A stretch of DNA of 64,000 nt, taken from contig NC_033623.1 in NCBI RefSeq assembly GCF_001540865.1, positions 7,709,610-7,773,609 of the forward strand, written 5' to 3'. The notes under the pieces were generated by a model. The model did no database searches. It was given only the letters and a program-made list of their open reading frames with translations, and was not told where the DNA came from. Of the stretch, positions 48,950 to 61,988 are shown piece by piece (positions within the stretch are counted from its first letter, which is position 1; each line of letters begins with the position of its first letter). The position numbers and the translations under genes were made by a program. This stretch comes from Ananas comosus (lineage: Eukaryota > Streptophyta > Magnoliopsida > Poales > Bromeliaceae).

Positions 48950-49944
48950 GGGTTCGAGGCAATCCTCTTTTGGTTTTGCAATTTTGGTTTGATTTGGGGT
49001 CCGAAGAAATCCCCTTTGATCTCGATTTGGTTTGATTTGGGGTCCGAAGAAATTTCCTTTAGATTTTCCAATTTAACTTGGATTTGGGGTCCGAAGAAAT
49101 CCCCTTTTGATTTTCCAATTTGATTTGGATTTGGGGTCCGAAGAAATCCCCGTTTTGATTTTCCAATTTGATTTGGGGTCTGAAGAAATCCACGTTTGAT
49201 TCTCCAATTGGATTTGATTTGTGGTCCGAAGAAATCCCCGTTTTGATTTTAATTTGGGATCCGAAGAAATCCCCGTTTGATTCTCCAATTGGATTTTATT
49301 TCGGATTCGAAGAAATTTCCGTTTTGATTTTGATTTGGGGTCCGAAGAAATCCCGGTTTAGTTCTGATTTGGGGTCCGAAGAAATCCCCGTTTGGTTCTA
49401 ATTTGGGGTTCGAAGAAACGGGGAATCTTTGAGTCCTCTCCCCTCTTCTGGCGATACTTCCCCGGCGATGCTGTAGATGTCGTCGGCGAAGTTGTTGATG
49501 GTGGCATGGATCTGTTCGGCCGTCGGGTTTGATTTGACATTTTTGAAGAAATATTGAAGGGTCCGAAGAAACGGGGAATCAAAGATTCCCCTTCCTTCTT
49601 CTTTCGATCAAACCGACGATGCTGTAGATGTCGTCGGCGAAGTTGTTGACGGTGGCACGGATCTGTTCGGCCGTCAGATTTGATTTGACATTTTTGAAAA
49701 AATATTAAAGGATCCGAAGAAACGGAAAATCAAAGATTCCCCTCCCTTCTTCTTTCGAAAGTATCAAACCGACGATACTGTAGATGTCGTCGGCGAAGTT
49801 GTTGACGGTGGCACGGATCTGTTTGGCCGTCAGATTTGATTTGACATTTTTAAAGAAATATTGAAGGGTCCGAAGAAACGGGGAATCAAAGATTCCCCTC
49901 CCCTCTTCTTTTGAAAGTATCAAACCGGCGATGTTGGGGTGGTC
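48950..49944. repeat. Arrays of GTCCGAAGAAATCCCC units and ~150-bp units
   Basis: First a short-period array (GGGGTCCGAAGAAATCCCCGTTTTGATT), then four ~150-bp units with GGGGAATCAAAGATTCCCC (itself palindromic) and CGTCGGCGAAGTTGTTGACGG. The ORFs seen are incidental. Confidence 0.85.
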
Positions 49945-52596
49945 TGTCACGCCCCGGGACCGGCAGAGGCCCTCCCGGTAGCGTGCCCAGACCCGCCATA
50001 TGTCAACACATATAAGGCGTCTAGAACGAACACGGAAGTAAAAGCAAGTAATAGAACAAATAAAGAAGCGAACTAACAAGCCACTAATGATATCAGAGCG
50101 AGTAAAGTTCTAACATCTACACCAACAGTAATAGAACATAACTAAAACATAAAAGTAAACATAAGTTATACAGTATCAGCCTCTAATACAAAAATGGTGG
50201 TCGCCAGTACACTGGTAAAACTCTCAACCTCTCCAAAAGAAATACAACGAGAGGTAGACCACCTAGCGAATCGTCCTCGAAGGAAGCTAGCTCGAAGCAA
50301 CTCCCTTCCCGCGGTCCCTGGCCTCACCCTGAGTGGAAGGCTCTGAAAAACATCGAGAAAAAGAGGGCGTGAGAACTATAATTTATAGTTCCCAGTGGGC
50401 AATTACTGACCTCAGCTTCTGCTCCACCAGGCCCCAAAAATAAGGGTAAGTAATGCAATAGCGATAAGCGATAAAAAGGAGCATGTAAATAAACTGCTGA
50501 AAGAGAGAGCATAAGTAAAATGCTATACTACAATATCTCACATAAGCATAATGTCGAATGGTGTACATCCATTCTATCATAAGGAAAAGTGACCAATGGC
50601 AATAGTTTACGGTTACCAACCTTCATCCATACATGATGTATAAGCTCTATCATGGCGGCCAAGTATACTATATGTCTCAACCCTATGCTATATGCATGTA
50701 AATGTAATCCAACTACTAAACCTATCTAGTAGTGATTGTTCATTCTCAAACCGTGTCGATTTCTATTTCCAATCAGGGACCTACCCAAGGTAGTCCAGCT
50801 TGTGCCGCCTAAGTGCCTGTGGTAGCCCGACATTCCTACACATGGAATGTGTCTGTCCCACTCGACCCCGTAGGCTTCTCGATACCGCACGAGCGAACAA
50901 AAGTCGCATAGGCTAACTCCGGAGTGCCGGCTTGTAGGGAGCGACCCTCATAAGCATGTGCGAATGAGCACAAATGGCAAGAAAGCAAAATCCAAGTCTC
51001 AAGTATCCAATCCTCATGTCTCTAACATGGTATAGTCACTAGCATCCCGAAGATCTAGTTTAAGTCACAGTGTGAATTTTCAGCTTTTGCTACGCCTAGT
51101 GCCCCTTGATGACACTTAGGCAATTTGATGTCCAACATATATCCCAAGTTCCTCAATGGCCCTATCCACTAGGTTCACACATGTCCCGAGCTCAACGCCG
51201 CTTGATGACATTAGCTCGCTTGTTCACATACATTCTAGCTCAATACCTCTATATGGCAATTTTATCATCTTTCATGTCAAGTAAACTTAAGTTTAATGCA
51301 TGAATTCGAACTCCTTTACACTATAGAAACATGGAACCAAATCCCATAAAGAATGCCAAATGAAACCAATGATCTCCCAAGCAACTCTCTACTACATAGA
51401 GGTCCAAAATTGCACTATATATAACATATGCATTTTAAGCATTCTAAAAATTATAATAAATACATTTAGTATGAATATGCATGCTTTTTCAATTTACGGA
51501 ACATATATAACCATATATGAGAATTTCTCATATGTAGGCTAGGTCAAACCCACCGAACCATCGCGTAGGGTCTCAATTCGCCGAAACAAAGTTGTCCCCG
51601 AGTCTCAAAATACCCTAAAAATGATCAGCGAAGAGATACGAGGGCATTACGACCATCCTATAACATCAAACATTAACCTAGGAGCAAAAAGGGGCAAAAC
51701 TCACCTCAAGAGTAGAAATCTTCTCCTAAGCTCCAAAAGAGAGCTAGAACCCTTCCAATCCAAGCCCTAGGAAGGTTCTAAACCAACCAATCAAGCCTCA
51801 AAAGCCCTAGGTTCAAAAAGCCCAAAATAAACCCTAAGTCTCAAAACTAGGGTTCCAAATGGTAAAACCTACCAAATCAAGGGTTCAAGGGTAGAATCCA
51901 AGTACTAACCTCCCAAGGTGCCTCCAAACAAGCTCCAAATCTTCTAGGGTTGAAGATTGGCCCACCACCAAGCTCTACAAGCAAGCTCCAAGCCTTGCAA
52001 AGGTGGAAAAGAGAGAATGGGGTTGAGCTCCAAGCTCCCTCAAGCTAGCTCCTCTCCTTCTTCTCTTCCTTCTTCTTCTTCTTCTCTCTCTAGGAAGTGT
52101 AGGGTGGGGATGAGAATGAGAAAATGAGAGAGGAGAGAGGAGGAAATGGCTAATAAGCCCATCTAATGTAACAAAATCCAACCAGGCCCCCCAAAAAACC
52201 AATATTGCATCAGCCCGGTCTGGGCAGTTTTCGCCCAGAGGGACCGGTCTCTCCCCAGCAGGGACCGGTCTCTCGCTGCGAACACGAAGAACCAGCGTTC
52301 GGGAACCGGTCTCTCCCTGCGCGGGACCGGTCTCTCACTGCGAAGACGCGCTAGGGGACCGGTCTCGCCTGCCAGGGACCGGTTGTCTCAGGCTGCCTCA
52401 ACACTGCTCACTGGGGGACCGGTCTCTCCTTCCAGGGACCGGTCCCCGAGAGTAAAAACTCTCAGGACTGTCCAGAATTCCAATTTTCGAACTTTTTAGG
52501 TCGGAAAACATTCTACAACCCTCCACCAAGTGTGGAAAAGCTCGAAATACACCAAACACTCGAACCTCGCAATTTGCAAAGGTCTAGTGTGTTACA
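49945..52596 (-). mobile_element. Solo LTR B (2.65 kb, inverted)
   Basis: On the + strand starts TGTCACGCCCCGGGACC and ends CTAGTGTGTTACA, the reverse of the family orientation. Target duplication TGGTC at 49940-49944 and 52597-52601. About eight GGGACCGGTCTCTC motifs lie at 52215-52445. It keeps the palindrome GAACTATAATTTATAGTTC (near 50373-50391) and the conserved hairpin block near 50890-50975. No internal gene. Confidence 0.93.
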
Positions 52597-53129
52597 TGGT
52601 CGCGGCAATGTAGATCATCCATTCTATCATCAACAACTTCGAATGGGGTATTGAGAGGTCCGAAGAAATGGGGAATCAAAGATTCCCCTCTAGTCTCCCA
52701 TCGAAGCCATCTAGATGGTATGGATGGCTACGATCACAGGACCAAAAAAGAAAAAAAAAGAAGGGGAAGAAAAGAGATTTTTTTTTTCTTCTTCTTCATT
52801 TTTCTTCTTTTTTTTCCTTTACCTGTTGATCAAATGACGGATTGGATGAATCAGCTCGACGATTCCTCCACCTTTCCGCGGCTCGGCAATCTCTCATCCT
52901 TTTCGCGGCTCTGCGATTTCTCCTCATTTCCGTGGCTCGGCGATCCTCCTCCTATCCATGGCTCGACGATATCTCATTTTCTTGAATTTTTTGTATGTCG
53001 AAACGAGTGTAGCAATCTATCTTTTTTTTTTTTTGTTCTTTGTCTATCGTATCGTCTCCGTACAAAAATTCTCCCATGTTTGATTTCGGTTCTCGTATTT
53101 ATAATAGGAGGGGTGATGAGAGATATTTT

Positions 53130-53520
53130 GAGAAATTCGAAATTCGAATTTGAATTTTGAATAGGTTGTTGGATAGTTGGAGGATTTTTGGGAATTGGTT
53201 GAAGATTCGAAATTCGAAATCGAATTTTGAATCGGTTGTTGGATGGTTGGAATTGGTTGGGAATTCGAAATTCGAAATCGAATTTTAAATCAGTTATTGG
53301 ATGGTTTGAGGATTTTTGGGAATTGGTTAGGGATTCGAAATTCGAAATCGAATTTTGAATCGGTTGTTGGAGGATATTTTGAAAATTAATTGGAAATTCG
53401 AAATTCGAAATTGAATTTTGAATGGGTTGTTGGATGGTTAGGTATTCAAAATTCGAATGAGAGATATTTTGGGTGTTCGTTCGAAATTCGAAATCGAATT
53501 TCGAATCGAATTTGAATATG
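53130..53520. repeat. Tandem array, AATTCGAAATCGAATTTTGAAT units
   Basis: Imperfect units of about 65 bp with GGTTGTTGGATGGTTGG linkers and self-complementary TTCGAA words. Then 53560-53830 holds scattered GGGCC and GGCCCA words without clear period. Confidence 0.8.
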
Positions 53521-55178
53521 GTATTCGAGATTGAAATTTTAAATGTGGGTGAAAATGTGGGCCGTTATTTCATGAATTGGGCTGAAATTGGGCCCACTTT
53601 GTTGATGAAACTTGTTGGGCATGAATATTTATTGGGCTGAGATGAGGCCCGAATTTTTGTATAGGCCTAAAATCTTACAGGGCTTTCATGAGGCCCATTA
53701 ATTCACAGTTATGAATGGGCCTATTGTGGATTAAAATCATAATTATTGGCCCCAAGATTTCTCGGTCAGCATGAAACCTATTGGGATTGTATGAATCCGA
53801 ATTTAATCGGTTTTAATTACTTTATCCAAATTTTTTTTTCACTTCAAGCAATTCTGGAGGGTCGTTGACAGTGTTCCGACCAATGACTCGTATCCCAAGA
53901 ATTGTAGTAATTAAAGTAGCGCTAAGGTCACCAAAGTGATGGACTTAGGCTGCTCTCGGGTTGCATTTTGTTGGGCTGTGTACCGGTACACCTTGATGGT
54001 TGTACCGGTACACCTTGATGGTTGTACCGGTACAGAAAGTGTACCGATGACACCTTGATGGTTGTTCCGGTACAAATGAATTTTTCTGCCAACCCGAGCC
54101 TCGGGTTCGCGCGTACACTGGGTTTATACTGGTACACTTTCCCGTGTACCGGTACACTTTGCAGAAAAGGCTGTTTTTGTAGAGGGGTGTATTTGCAATT
54201 GTTGCTAACTCTATATAACCCACCCCAGGCCCTTAGAGAGCTCCTTTGAGCCCTATTTCGTGGAGAAACCTGGTGAGGCTTTCTCCTTTGATTTTTGCTC
54301 CATTTTGCTTGGTTTTAGCTAGTTTTGATCTCCTCTCATTGCTTCTCTTTGCTCTTTGTTGGGATTTCACCATTAGAGAAGCTTTGAAGCTTTTGTTAGA
54401 GCTTGGTAGAGGAAGGATCTTCAACCTTTGGGCATTCCAAACTTGGTTTGGAGCATCTTATGAGGTTAGTACCCATGATCCCTCCTTTGGATCCTGTTTT
54501 GGAGGATTTTTTATGTTGTAACCCTAGGGTTGGAAATTAGGGTTTATTTTGGGAATTTTGGATTTGAAGCTTTTGGAATCAAATTGATTGGTTTAGAACC
54601 TTTGTTTAGGTTGGATTAGAGGGCCTCTAACTCCCTTTTGGAGATCGAGAGAGGTTTCTTCGCATTCGGTGAGTTTTCACCATTTTTCTTGAGTTGCTTA
54701 ATGTTTGAGCAATGGGTTGTTCGTAACGTTCGTGTATCTCTCTTTTCTGTACCTTCAGGGTGCTAGGAGAGTAGTGGGCACTTTCGTCGGCTCGAACGAA
54801 GGGTTGCGAGAGTCACGGTGAGTTTGACTTCATGGAATAGGGGAGAAATGTCTCCTATGTGATTTGTACTCGTCGTTTCATCGAAATGCATGCATATTTA
54901 TGCTAGATAGGATTTTTATAAATTTTAGAATACTTAAAATTGCATGTGTTATGTATAATAAAAATTCAACTCTATATAGTAGAGCCTTATGTGGATTATA
55001 CATGCACGTGAGTAGTATTCTTTCTTGTGGATTGGAAACATGTCTCATATGATGAAAATGACTCGAATTATGTATTCCTGAACACTAAACGCATGCTTGG
55101 ACTTAGTGAACAAAAGTGCCATAAAGGGGCACCTGACTCAGTAAACTGTGAAACTGCAACATAGAGACATAGTGATAG

Positions 55179-58064
55179 TGTAACGCACTGGACCTTTGCA
55201 AACTGCGAGGTTCGAGTGTATGGCTGGTGTTATGAGTTTTTCCAGATTTTCTGGTGGGTCGTAGACAGTGTTCAGACCTATGGCTCGTATCCCGAGAATT
55301 GTGGTATTTCAAGTAGCACTAAGGTTGCCAAAGTGGAGGACTTAGGCTGCTCTCGGTTTGCAAATTTCGGGGTGGCGTACCGGTACGCGGTGATGGCTGT
55401 ACCGGTACAGCCATCGACCCTGGCAGCCAGAGCGCCAACCCGAGGCTCGGGTTGGGCTGGTTCGTGGGATGTGTACCGGTACACAAACCCGTGTACCGGT
55501 ACGCAGTGCAGTTCGGGCTGTTTCGGGGAGGGGTGTATTTGCAATTGTTACAACACCTATATAGGTGACCCCAGCCCCCTTAGCTGCTCTCTTTGAGCCC
55601 TAACCAGTGGAGATCAAGGTGAGTCTCCCCTTCCCTTGTTTGATCCCCATTTTTGGTGGATTTTATGGTGTTTTGATCTCTCCCTTCTCCTCTTCTTTGC
55701 TTTTATTGGGTTTTCTCCATGATTGAAGACTTGGAGCTTTGAGAGGAGCTTGTTTGTGAGGAGACCTCCAACCCTAGCTGATTTTGGACTTGGTTTGAGG
55801 CTATTTAAGAGGTTAGTAACATGTATTTTTCATTTGATACATGTTTTGTTGATTTTGGTTAGAGGAAACCCTAGATTTTGAATTTTAGGGTTAGAAATGG
55901 GGATTTTCGAGTTGAGGCTTTTTGATCTTGATTGATCTTATTTGAACCATCTTTTAGGTTGGTTTTGAAGGATTCTTGCCTCCTTTTGGAGATCAAGAGA
56001 GATATTCACCATTTTCGGTGAGTTTTTCCCACCTTAGCTTGAAAAGCTTAATGTTTGAGCTATGTGTTGTTTGTAGGGTTCTTGTGACACTTGTTTCCTT
56101 ACCTTTAGGGTACTAGGAGAGTGGTGGACACCCTCATCGGAACAATCGAAGGGTTCCGTTGTCGTCGGTGGGTTTGACCTAGCCACATAATGAGAAAATC
56201 TCATTGTTGATGATTTAAGTATTGTAAAATGAAAAAGCATGCATATTCATGTTCGATGCATTATTTGTGAATTTTAGAATGCTTAAAATGCACATGTTAT
56301 ATACAATGCATATTTGACCTCTATATGGTAGAGAGTTTTCATGTTGGGCTAGGGGCCTATGGTTAGCATTCTTACATTTGATTAAGATCATGTTGCATAT
56401 GGTGCTTATGGCACATAGATTACACTCTTGGGCTTAGAACGCATACTTGACATGGTTGGTCATATCGACCTTAAGTGACATAGGTTAGAGTGTATACAAA
56501 TGGTAAGCTAATGTCATAAAGCGGCATTAGGCTTGGACTAGAGATGGACTTAGCAAGCTAATGTCATAAAGCGGCATTAGACTTGATGGATATGTAAATT
56601 GCATTTGCATGTTATTATTATGAGAAATTATGCCAAGTGGATAGTTGCATTGGAAAGAACATACATGTGGCAATATGAGAACACGCTAGAGAGCATGTGT
56701 ATTAATCTATTATTGATAGAACAAGTTAACGTCATAAAGAGACTTAGAAGGTGAAATGTGCTTAGATTATAGCAATGTTTAAATGTCATAAAGAGGCACT
56801 AAACATAGTGAATGTGGGAACTTCACCTTGAGATTTGGACTTAGTAAAGCTAAGGTCATTGACATCGAAATTATTGAACGGTTTAACCTTCACATTGAGA
56901 CATAGTACTAGACCTTTGGGTTGCTAGTGACTGTTACCATGTTAGAGACATGATGATTGGGTACTTGAGGTTTTGACCATGCTTGCTTGCCATTTGTGCT
57001 CATTCGCACATGCTTGTACGGGTCGCTCCCTACAAGCCGGCACTCCGGAGTTAGCCTACGCGACATATGCTCGCTCGTGCGGTACTGAGAAGCCTACGGG
57101 GTCGAGTGGGACAGACACATTCCAAGGGCAGGAATGTTGGGCTACCACAGGCACTTAGGCGGCACAAGCCGGACTACACCCGTGTAGATCCTGAATGAGA
57201 TTTAACCAAAATATTAAACAACAAGTTGATAATCACTAATAGACAGGTCATAGTAGTTGGATTCCTTAACATGCTACGGCATAGGGTCGGACATTGAGAT
57301 TCATAGGATACTTGACGGTATCGCTGATGGCATCGTAGTGTACTTGGTTGCCAGGATAGTACATACTAGATATGTAGTTGGCTTTGAGACATATATCATA
57401 CTTCATAGTATTACACGTTGCATCATAGCATATTTGTTTAAGTACTGGCATACTGGTTCATGTAGAGTAGATGTACTTCATGTTGACATTCTACATACTT
57501 ATGGCATAGTAGAGTAGCATATTATTATTATGCTTCATTTACCGCAGTTAAATTCTATTAACTTTATCTGCTCTCTTTTGGGCCTAGTGGTGCAGTTGGT
57601 GCAGGTCAGTAATTGCCCACTGGGAACTATAAATTATAGTTCTCATGCCCCCTGTTTTATGTTTTCTTTCAGAGCCTTCCACTTCGGGAGGGGCTCGGGA
57701 TCGCGGGAAAGGTTTCGCCTCGAGCTAGCTACCGAGGGATTTGGCGTTAGGTGGTCTACCTCTCTTTTGTTTTGCGTTGGAGAGGTTGTGAGAGTTTTGT
57801 ACCTTATTATAGAGACCACCCTACTTTTGTATCTGGAGACTTATGATGTATTAGTTTCTTTATGTTCTAGTGGTTTAGTCTCTTTCTCTTTCCTTTCTAT
57901 TTCCGCTTGTTGATAGAACTTAGCTGCATGCTTGCTCTGATATCGTTAGTTATTGTTTATTTTATCTTTCATATCACTTTGTTGTAGACGCCTTATATGT
58001 GCAGGCATATGGCGGGTCTGGGCACGCACCGGGCAGGGCCTTTGCCGGGTCCCGGGGCGTGACA
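55179..58064 (+). mobile_element. Solo LTR C (2.89 kb), most complete copy
   Basis: Starts TGTAACGCACTGGACC, ends CCGGGGCGTGACA, with target duplication GATAG at 55174-55178 and 58065-58069. Contains GTACCGGTAC palindromes at 55377-55502, the hairpin block 56988-57060, and TGGGAACTATAAATTATAGTTC (57621-57642) with an embedded TATAAAT that could be the LTR TATA box. ORFs inside (e.g. 57257-57517) have no domain. Confidence 0.93.
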
Positions 58065-59089
58065 GATAGGCCATTTGGACATCGACTATATTCTATGTTT
58101 TAGACATGATGACATAGTGATAGGCCATTGAGATATTTGCTACATTTCATGTTTTAGACATGATGACTTGAGACTTGAGACGGACTTTTATGTTTGCTTG
58201 CCATTGTGCTCATTTGCACATGCTTGTGAGGGTCGCTCCCTACAAGCCGGTACTCTGGAGATAGCCATCGCGACACATGCTCGCCCGTGCGGAATTGGGC
58301 GCCGAAATAGGATGCCGTAGGGGAGGCTCATTTCTAGAGTGGGAATGTTGACTACTACGGGGCCATTAGGCATGGCGCAGGCCGGACTACCCACGGGTAG
58401 GTCCTACAGGATTGGAACATTGGTGACATAACATACCAAGTGGACATTGACTAGAATAGTAAACAATGACATCTTACTGGTTACATTGTGGATATTATGT
58501 TGGGTGTATATTCATGCTTATACATGTTAGAAAAGCATCATACTTATGCAAATCATGCTAAGTAGAGATATCATGCTTTAGTAAGTATTCATGTTTAAAT
58601 ACTTGTCATTCGTATTGCTTATTTATTCACACTTACCTGCTTAGTTTTCGGGCCTAGTGACGCTTTTCACTGAAGTCAGTAATTGCCCACTGGGAACTAT
58701 TATTTAATAGTTCTCACGCCCTTTGTTTTATGGTTTTATTACAGAGCTTTCAGCGCCGGTGGAGGTACGGTATCGCGGCAAAGGGGTCGCGTAGCTAGAT
58801 AGCAAGGATTTACATTTTGCTTAGGTTGTTTTCTCTCTTTTGTTTTGTAGAGAGAGTGAGAGTTGTATCCCTATATAGAGACCACCTATGTTATACTTTT
58901 GGCTCTTGTATTTGGATTTCAGTTGTTCTACTTTATGGTTCTATCTTAGTGGATTTTAGCCTTTGTTTATTCCTCTATTATAGATTCTAGTTGTACCATG
59001 CTCTGATACTCCTAGATGTTCTTTTATCTTGTTTTATTTACCGTTTTATTGTAGACGCCTAATATGTTTTAGAAATATGGCAGGTCTGG

Positions 59090-59090
59090 N
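59090..59090. other. Assembly gap (single N)
   Basis: TATGGCAGGTCTGG occurs directly before and after the N, so the two contig ends probably overlap and the gap is artificial. Confidence 0.85.
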
Positions 59091-59146
59091 TATGGCAGGT
59101 CTGGACACGTGCCTTGCGTGCTTCCGCTGGGTCCCGGGGAGTGACA

Positions 59147-59732
<586 letters not shown>

Positions 59733-60480
59733 ATGTTAGTCCCACTGGGCGTGCCAAAAATTATTGGTAGTCGAAATCTACAATCCCTAACCCGGTCAAA
59801 GATCCTCCTCGGGGAGCGCGTAGGGATGTGGAACGGCTGTGGATAGTGACCCTCGAAATTTGCGCCATTCGATTGGTCAAGCGATTCGGCTGACGAGGGA
59901 TCGGGTCAACCGGGTTCGAAACCTCTACAGCAAATTTGGTTCGGCTGGATGAGCCGAATGAGCAAGAGAAGTCAGAATTTCAGCCAAGGAATGAGCCGAA
60001 TGGCTAATACAGCACAAGAGCTGGTCGGCCTGAAGAGCCGAACACTGCCTTCTATTGAAAGAGAACGTAGAAAGTACAAGAAAAAGGGTTTTAGTTTACA
60101 ACGGAGTGATGCCCAAAGGGCAGACAGACTCCAGGACGCTAAGTTACAGGAACTACTCCTAAGAAAAGTAAACGTGAGAAAGAAAGATGCAGGAAAATAA
60201 AGGTGGTCTTTTGTGTGCAGGGATGAAGACCCCTTTTTGGGGTATTATTATACTATTTATAGATAGCCCCCTCGGTCAGTTATTGTTCTTACACGATCGG
60301 CCACTATCTCCTCATATTCCGGACCACTTCTAGCCGATCGGAACCGCATGTAACTGCTTGCGGTTACCGTAACCTCCTTCAATTGGCGCGATACACTTTT
60401 CCGGTGCTCCCTATACACGACCGAATAGATGCTTTTGAAGGGAATATTCGCACCTAAATCTCATCCGCGCCTAATTGGCT
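59733..60480 (+). mobile_element. LTR-like 5' fragment of another retroelement
   Basis: TGTTAGTCCCACTGGGCGTGCC resembles the start of several plant retrotransposon LTRs. Downstream lie repeated GAGCCGAATGAG/GAGCCGAAT words (59948-60040) and TACTATTTATAGATAGCCCC, a plausible TATA region. No right end was found. The ORF at 59949-60200 is unassigned. Confidence 0.4.
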
Positions 60481-61519
60481 CAACAGAAACCCTAGGGGTC
60501 TTATTGGGGTTTTTCTTAGAATGAGATCTAACTAAGGTTTGATCTCTTGTAGTCCTAATTGACGAGTAAGTTGAAACGTTAGGAGGCTCGGTTCGAAGAT
60601 CCGTCGAGTCTACGCCAAGATATTGAAGAAAAACCTCATTTCGGCTTCGTTTGCCGAGGGTCGTGGGCGATTGGCGACCATAAATTCTGGAACTTGAATT
60701 CTAGCACCTTAGTGACCCTACGAGGTGGGTGGTGCTATCTGAAATCATCGAATCTCCTTTTATGTCTAAATGTCACTTATTGAACATGTATGTGTATATA
60801 GGATTCATGCATTGTAGGGTTAAGATGAGAATATGTTGATATATTGCTTGCATGCTTTTAGTATAAAGATGCATATGAATTGTTAATGAGTTATTGAACA
60901 AGTGTGAACCCTATAGATGTATGAATTGTGACATGAACCTAGTTGAGGCAAAGAACATAGTGACATTATGACACGTGAGTAAAATAGCACATTGTGGCAT
61001 TAGCGAGTATAATGAATGCGAGAGAATAGAACTCATAGTGAGTTGTGACATTGTGAACATGGCATCCTTATAGTTAAGGATTGAATTGAGTATGGCATCC
61101 TCAGAGTTGTGGATTTGATTATACTCACGTGTAAGTCTTGGCTTGAGGGCAGTCGCACTCCCTTGAGCGATGAGCTCCGGAGTAGTCATCACTGGGTTGG
61201 AGTTTTCCCAGAGGATGGTCCCGTCGCGTTGTAGGAGTTTCTCCCCGATAGTAGGGATTTGAGTTGGTGAGTTGTTGTTCGTGGCGAAACCTACGGGTCA
61301 GCCAAGAGGATTGGGTATTGGAAAATGGAATTGGCATACATCATGAGCATCTTACATTATTAGCATTCTTCTTCAGGCATAATAGCTGCATTTGTTTAGA
61401 ATGGTTATCTATCTATCTTCTTCTTCTACTTATGCCTAGTTTAGACCTAGTGAGAAAGTCGGCGGGGTCGGTGGCCGAACCAACTGGAAACTTTCTTATA
61501 GTTCTCACCCCACTGCTTT
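60481..61519 (+). mobile_element. LTR fragment F, A-type subfamily
   Basis: Motifs parallel LTR A (GGCTTGAGGG, GCTCCGGAGT, TAGACCTAGTGAGAAAGTCGG, TAGTTCTCACCCCACT). It ends abruptly at 61519 where another LTR begins. The left border is unclear. Confidence 0.6.
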
Positions 61520-61988
61520 TGTAACATACCAAAACTCGGTTGAGTATATCGAGCCTTAGTCAAATGGACTAAAGTATGCGAAAGAGATGGTTGGACAAGT
61601 TTCAATTAGTATTCCAACAAGGTTGGAAGAGTTTAAAATAAGTTTAAAAAAGTTAGAAAGGTTTTAGCATTTATCGGAGAGAAATAGAATCGAAAAGATG
61701 CGAAAATCTGAAATCTGGAGTTGTGTTACTGGTTTAACATCGAAAGTGTACCGGTACATAGTGTAAACCGAGAGAAGTAGCTCTCGGGTTGAGTAAAAAA
61801 AGGTTGTGTACCGGTGACAGAATTTCGTGTAGCGGTACAGTGCACGGTGGACCACAAGAGCAGCCTGCTGCAGAATTGGAGTTTGAGGGCCTAACTACAA
61901 TTGTAGCAGCCTAAATAAGACCCAAACCTTCTCTTCTCTTCACGGCAAGCTGAGATTACACTCCTCTCTCATTTTCTCTCTCTCCCTC

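Larger units (their letters stand above)
46970..53845 (-). repeat. Composite tandem-array cassette, copy 3 (inverted, divergent)
   Basis: On the + strand the modules are: array with CTAAGTATATGTATTAGG (46970-47720); array with GGTTCATGAGGTTTGGT (47730-48420); array with GGGTTTTATTTGTGGAC (48425-48945); array with GGGGTCCGAAGAAATCCCC (48950-49425); units of about 150 bp with CGGGGAATCAAAGATTCCCC and GATGTCGTCGGCGAAGTTG (49405-49944, 52650-52680); polypurine (52740-52810); GGCTCGGCGATCCTCC units (52860-52975); AATTCGAAATCGAATTTTGAAT units (53130-53520). Read in reverse this parallels copies 1 and 2 with different unit sequences. It is split by LTR B. Confidence 0.65.
53850..59146 (+). mobile_element. 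Outer LTR G, split by LTR C
   Basis: Left part 53850-55178 (5' tip missing; begins CTGGAGGGTCGTTGACAG), right part 58065-59146 ending GGGGAGTGACA. The family order of motifs is continuous across the insertion. Carries TGTACCGGTACACC palindromes at 53978-54155. The right part has CAAGCCGG, GGGAACTATTATTTAATAGTTC and a single N at 59090 with the same words on both sides. Confidence 0.82.

Noticed and set aside
48493..49123. ORFs of 139-158 aa rich in Phe, Gly, Trp and Leu
   Set aside because: Direct translation of a TTTGGGTTTTATTTGTGGAC tandem array; the same array reads open in several frames.
57257..57913. ORFs of 86 and 127 aa in LTR C
   Set aside because: Not conserved in frame among the other LTR copies (B, D, G) and without domains.
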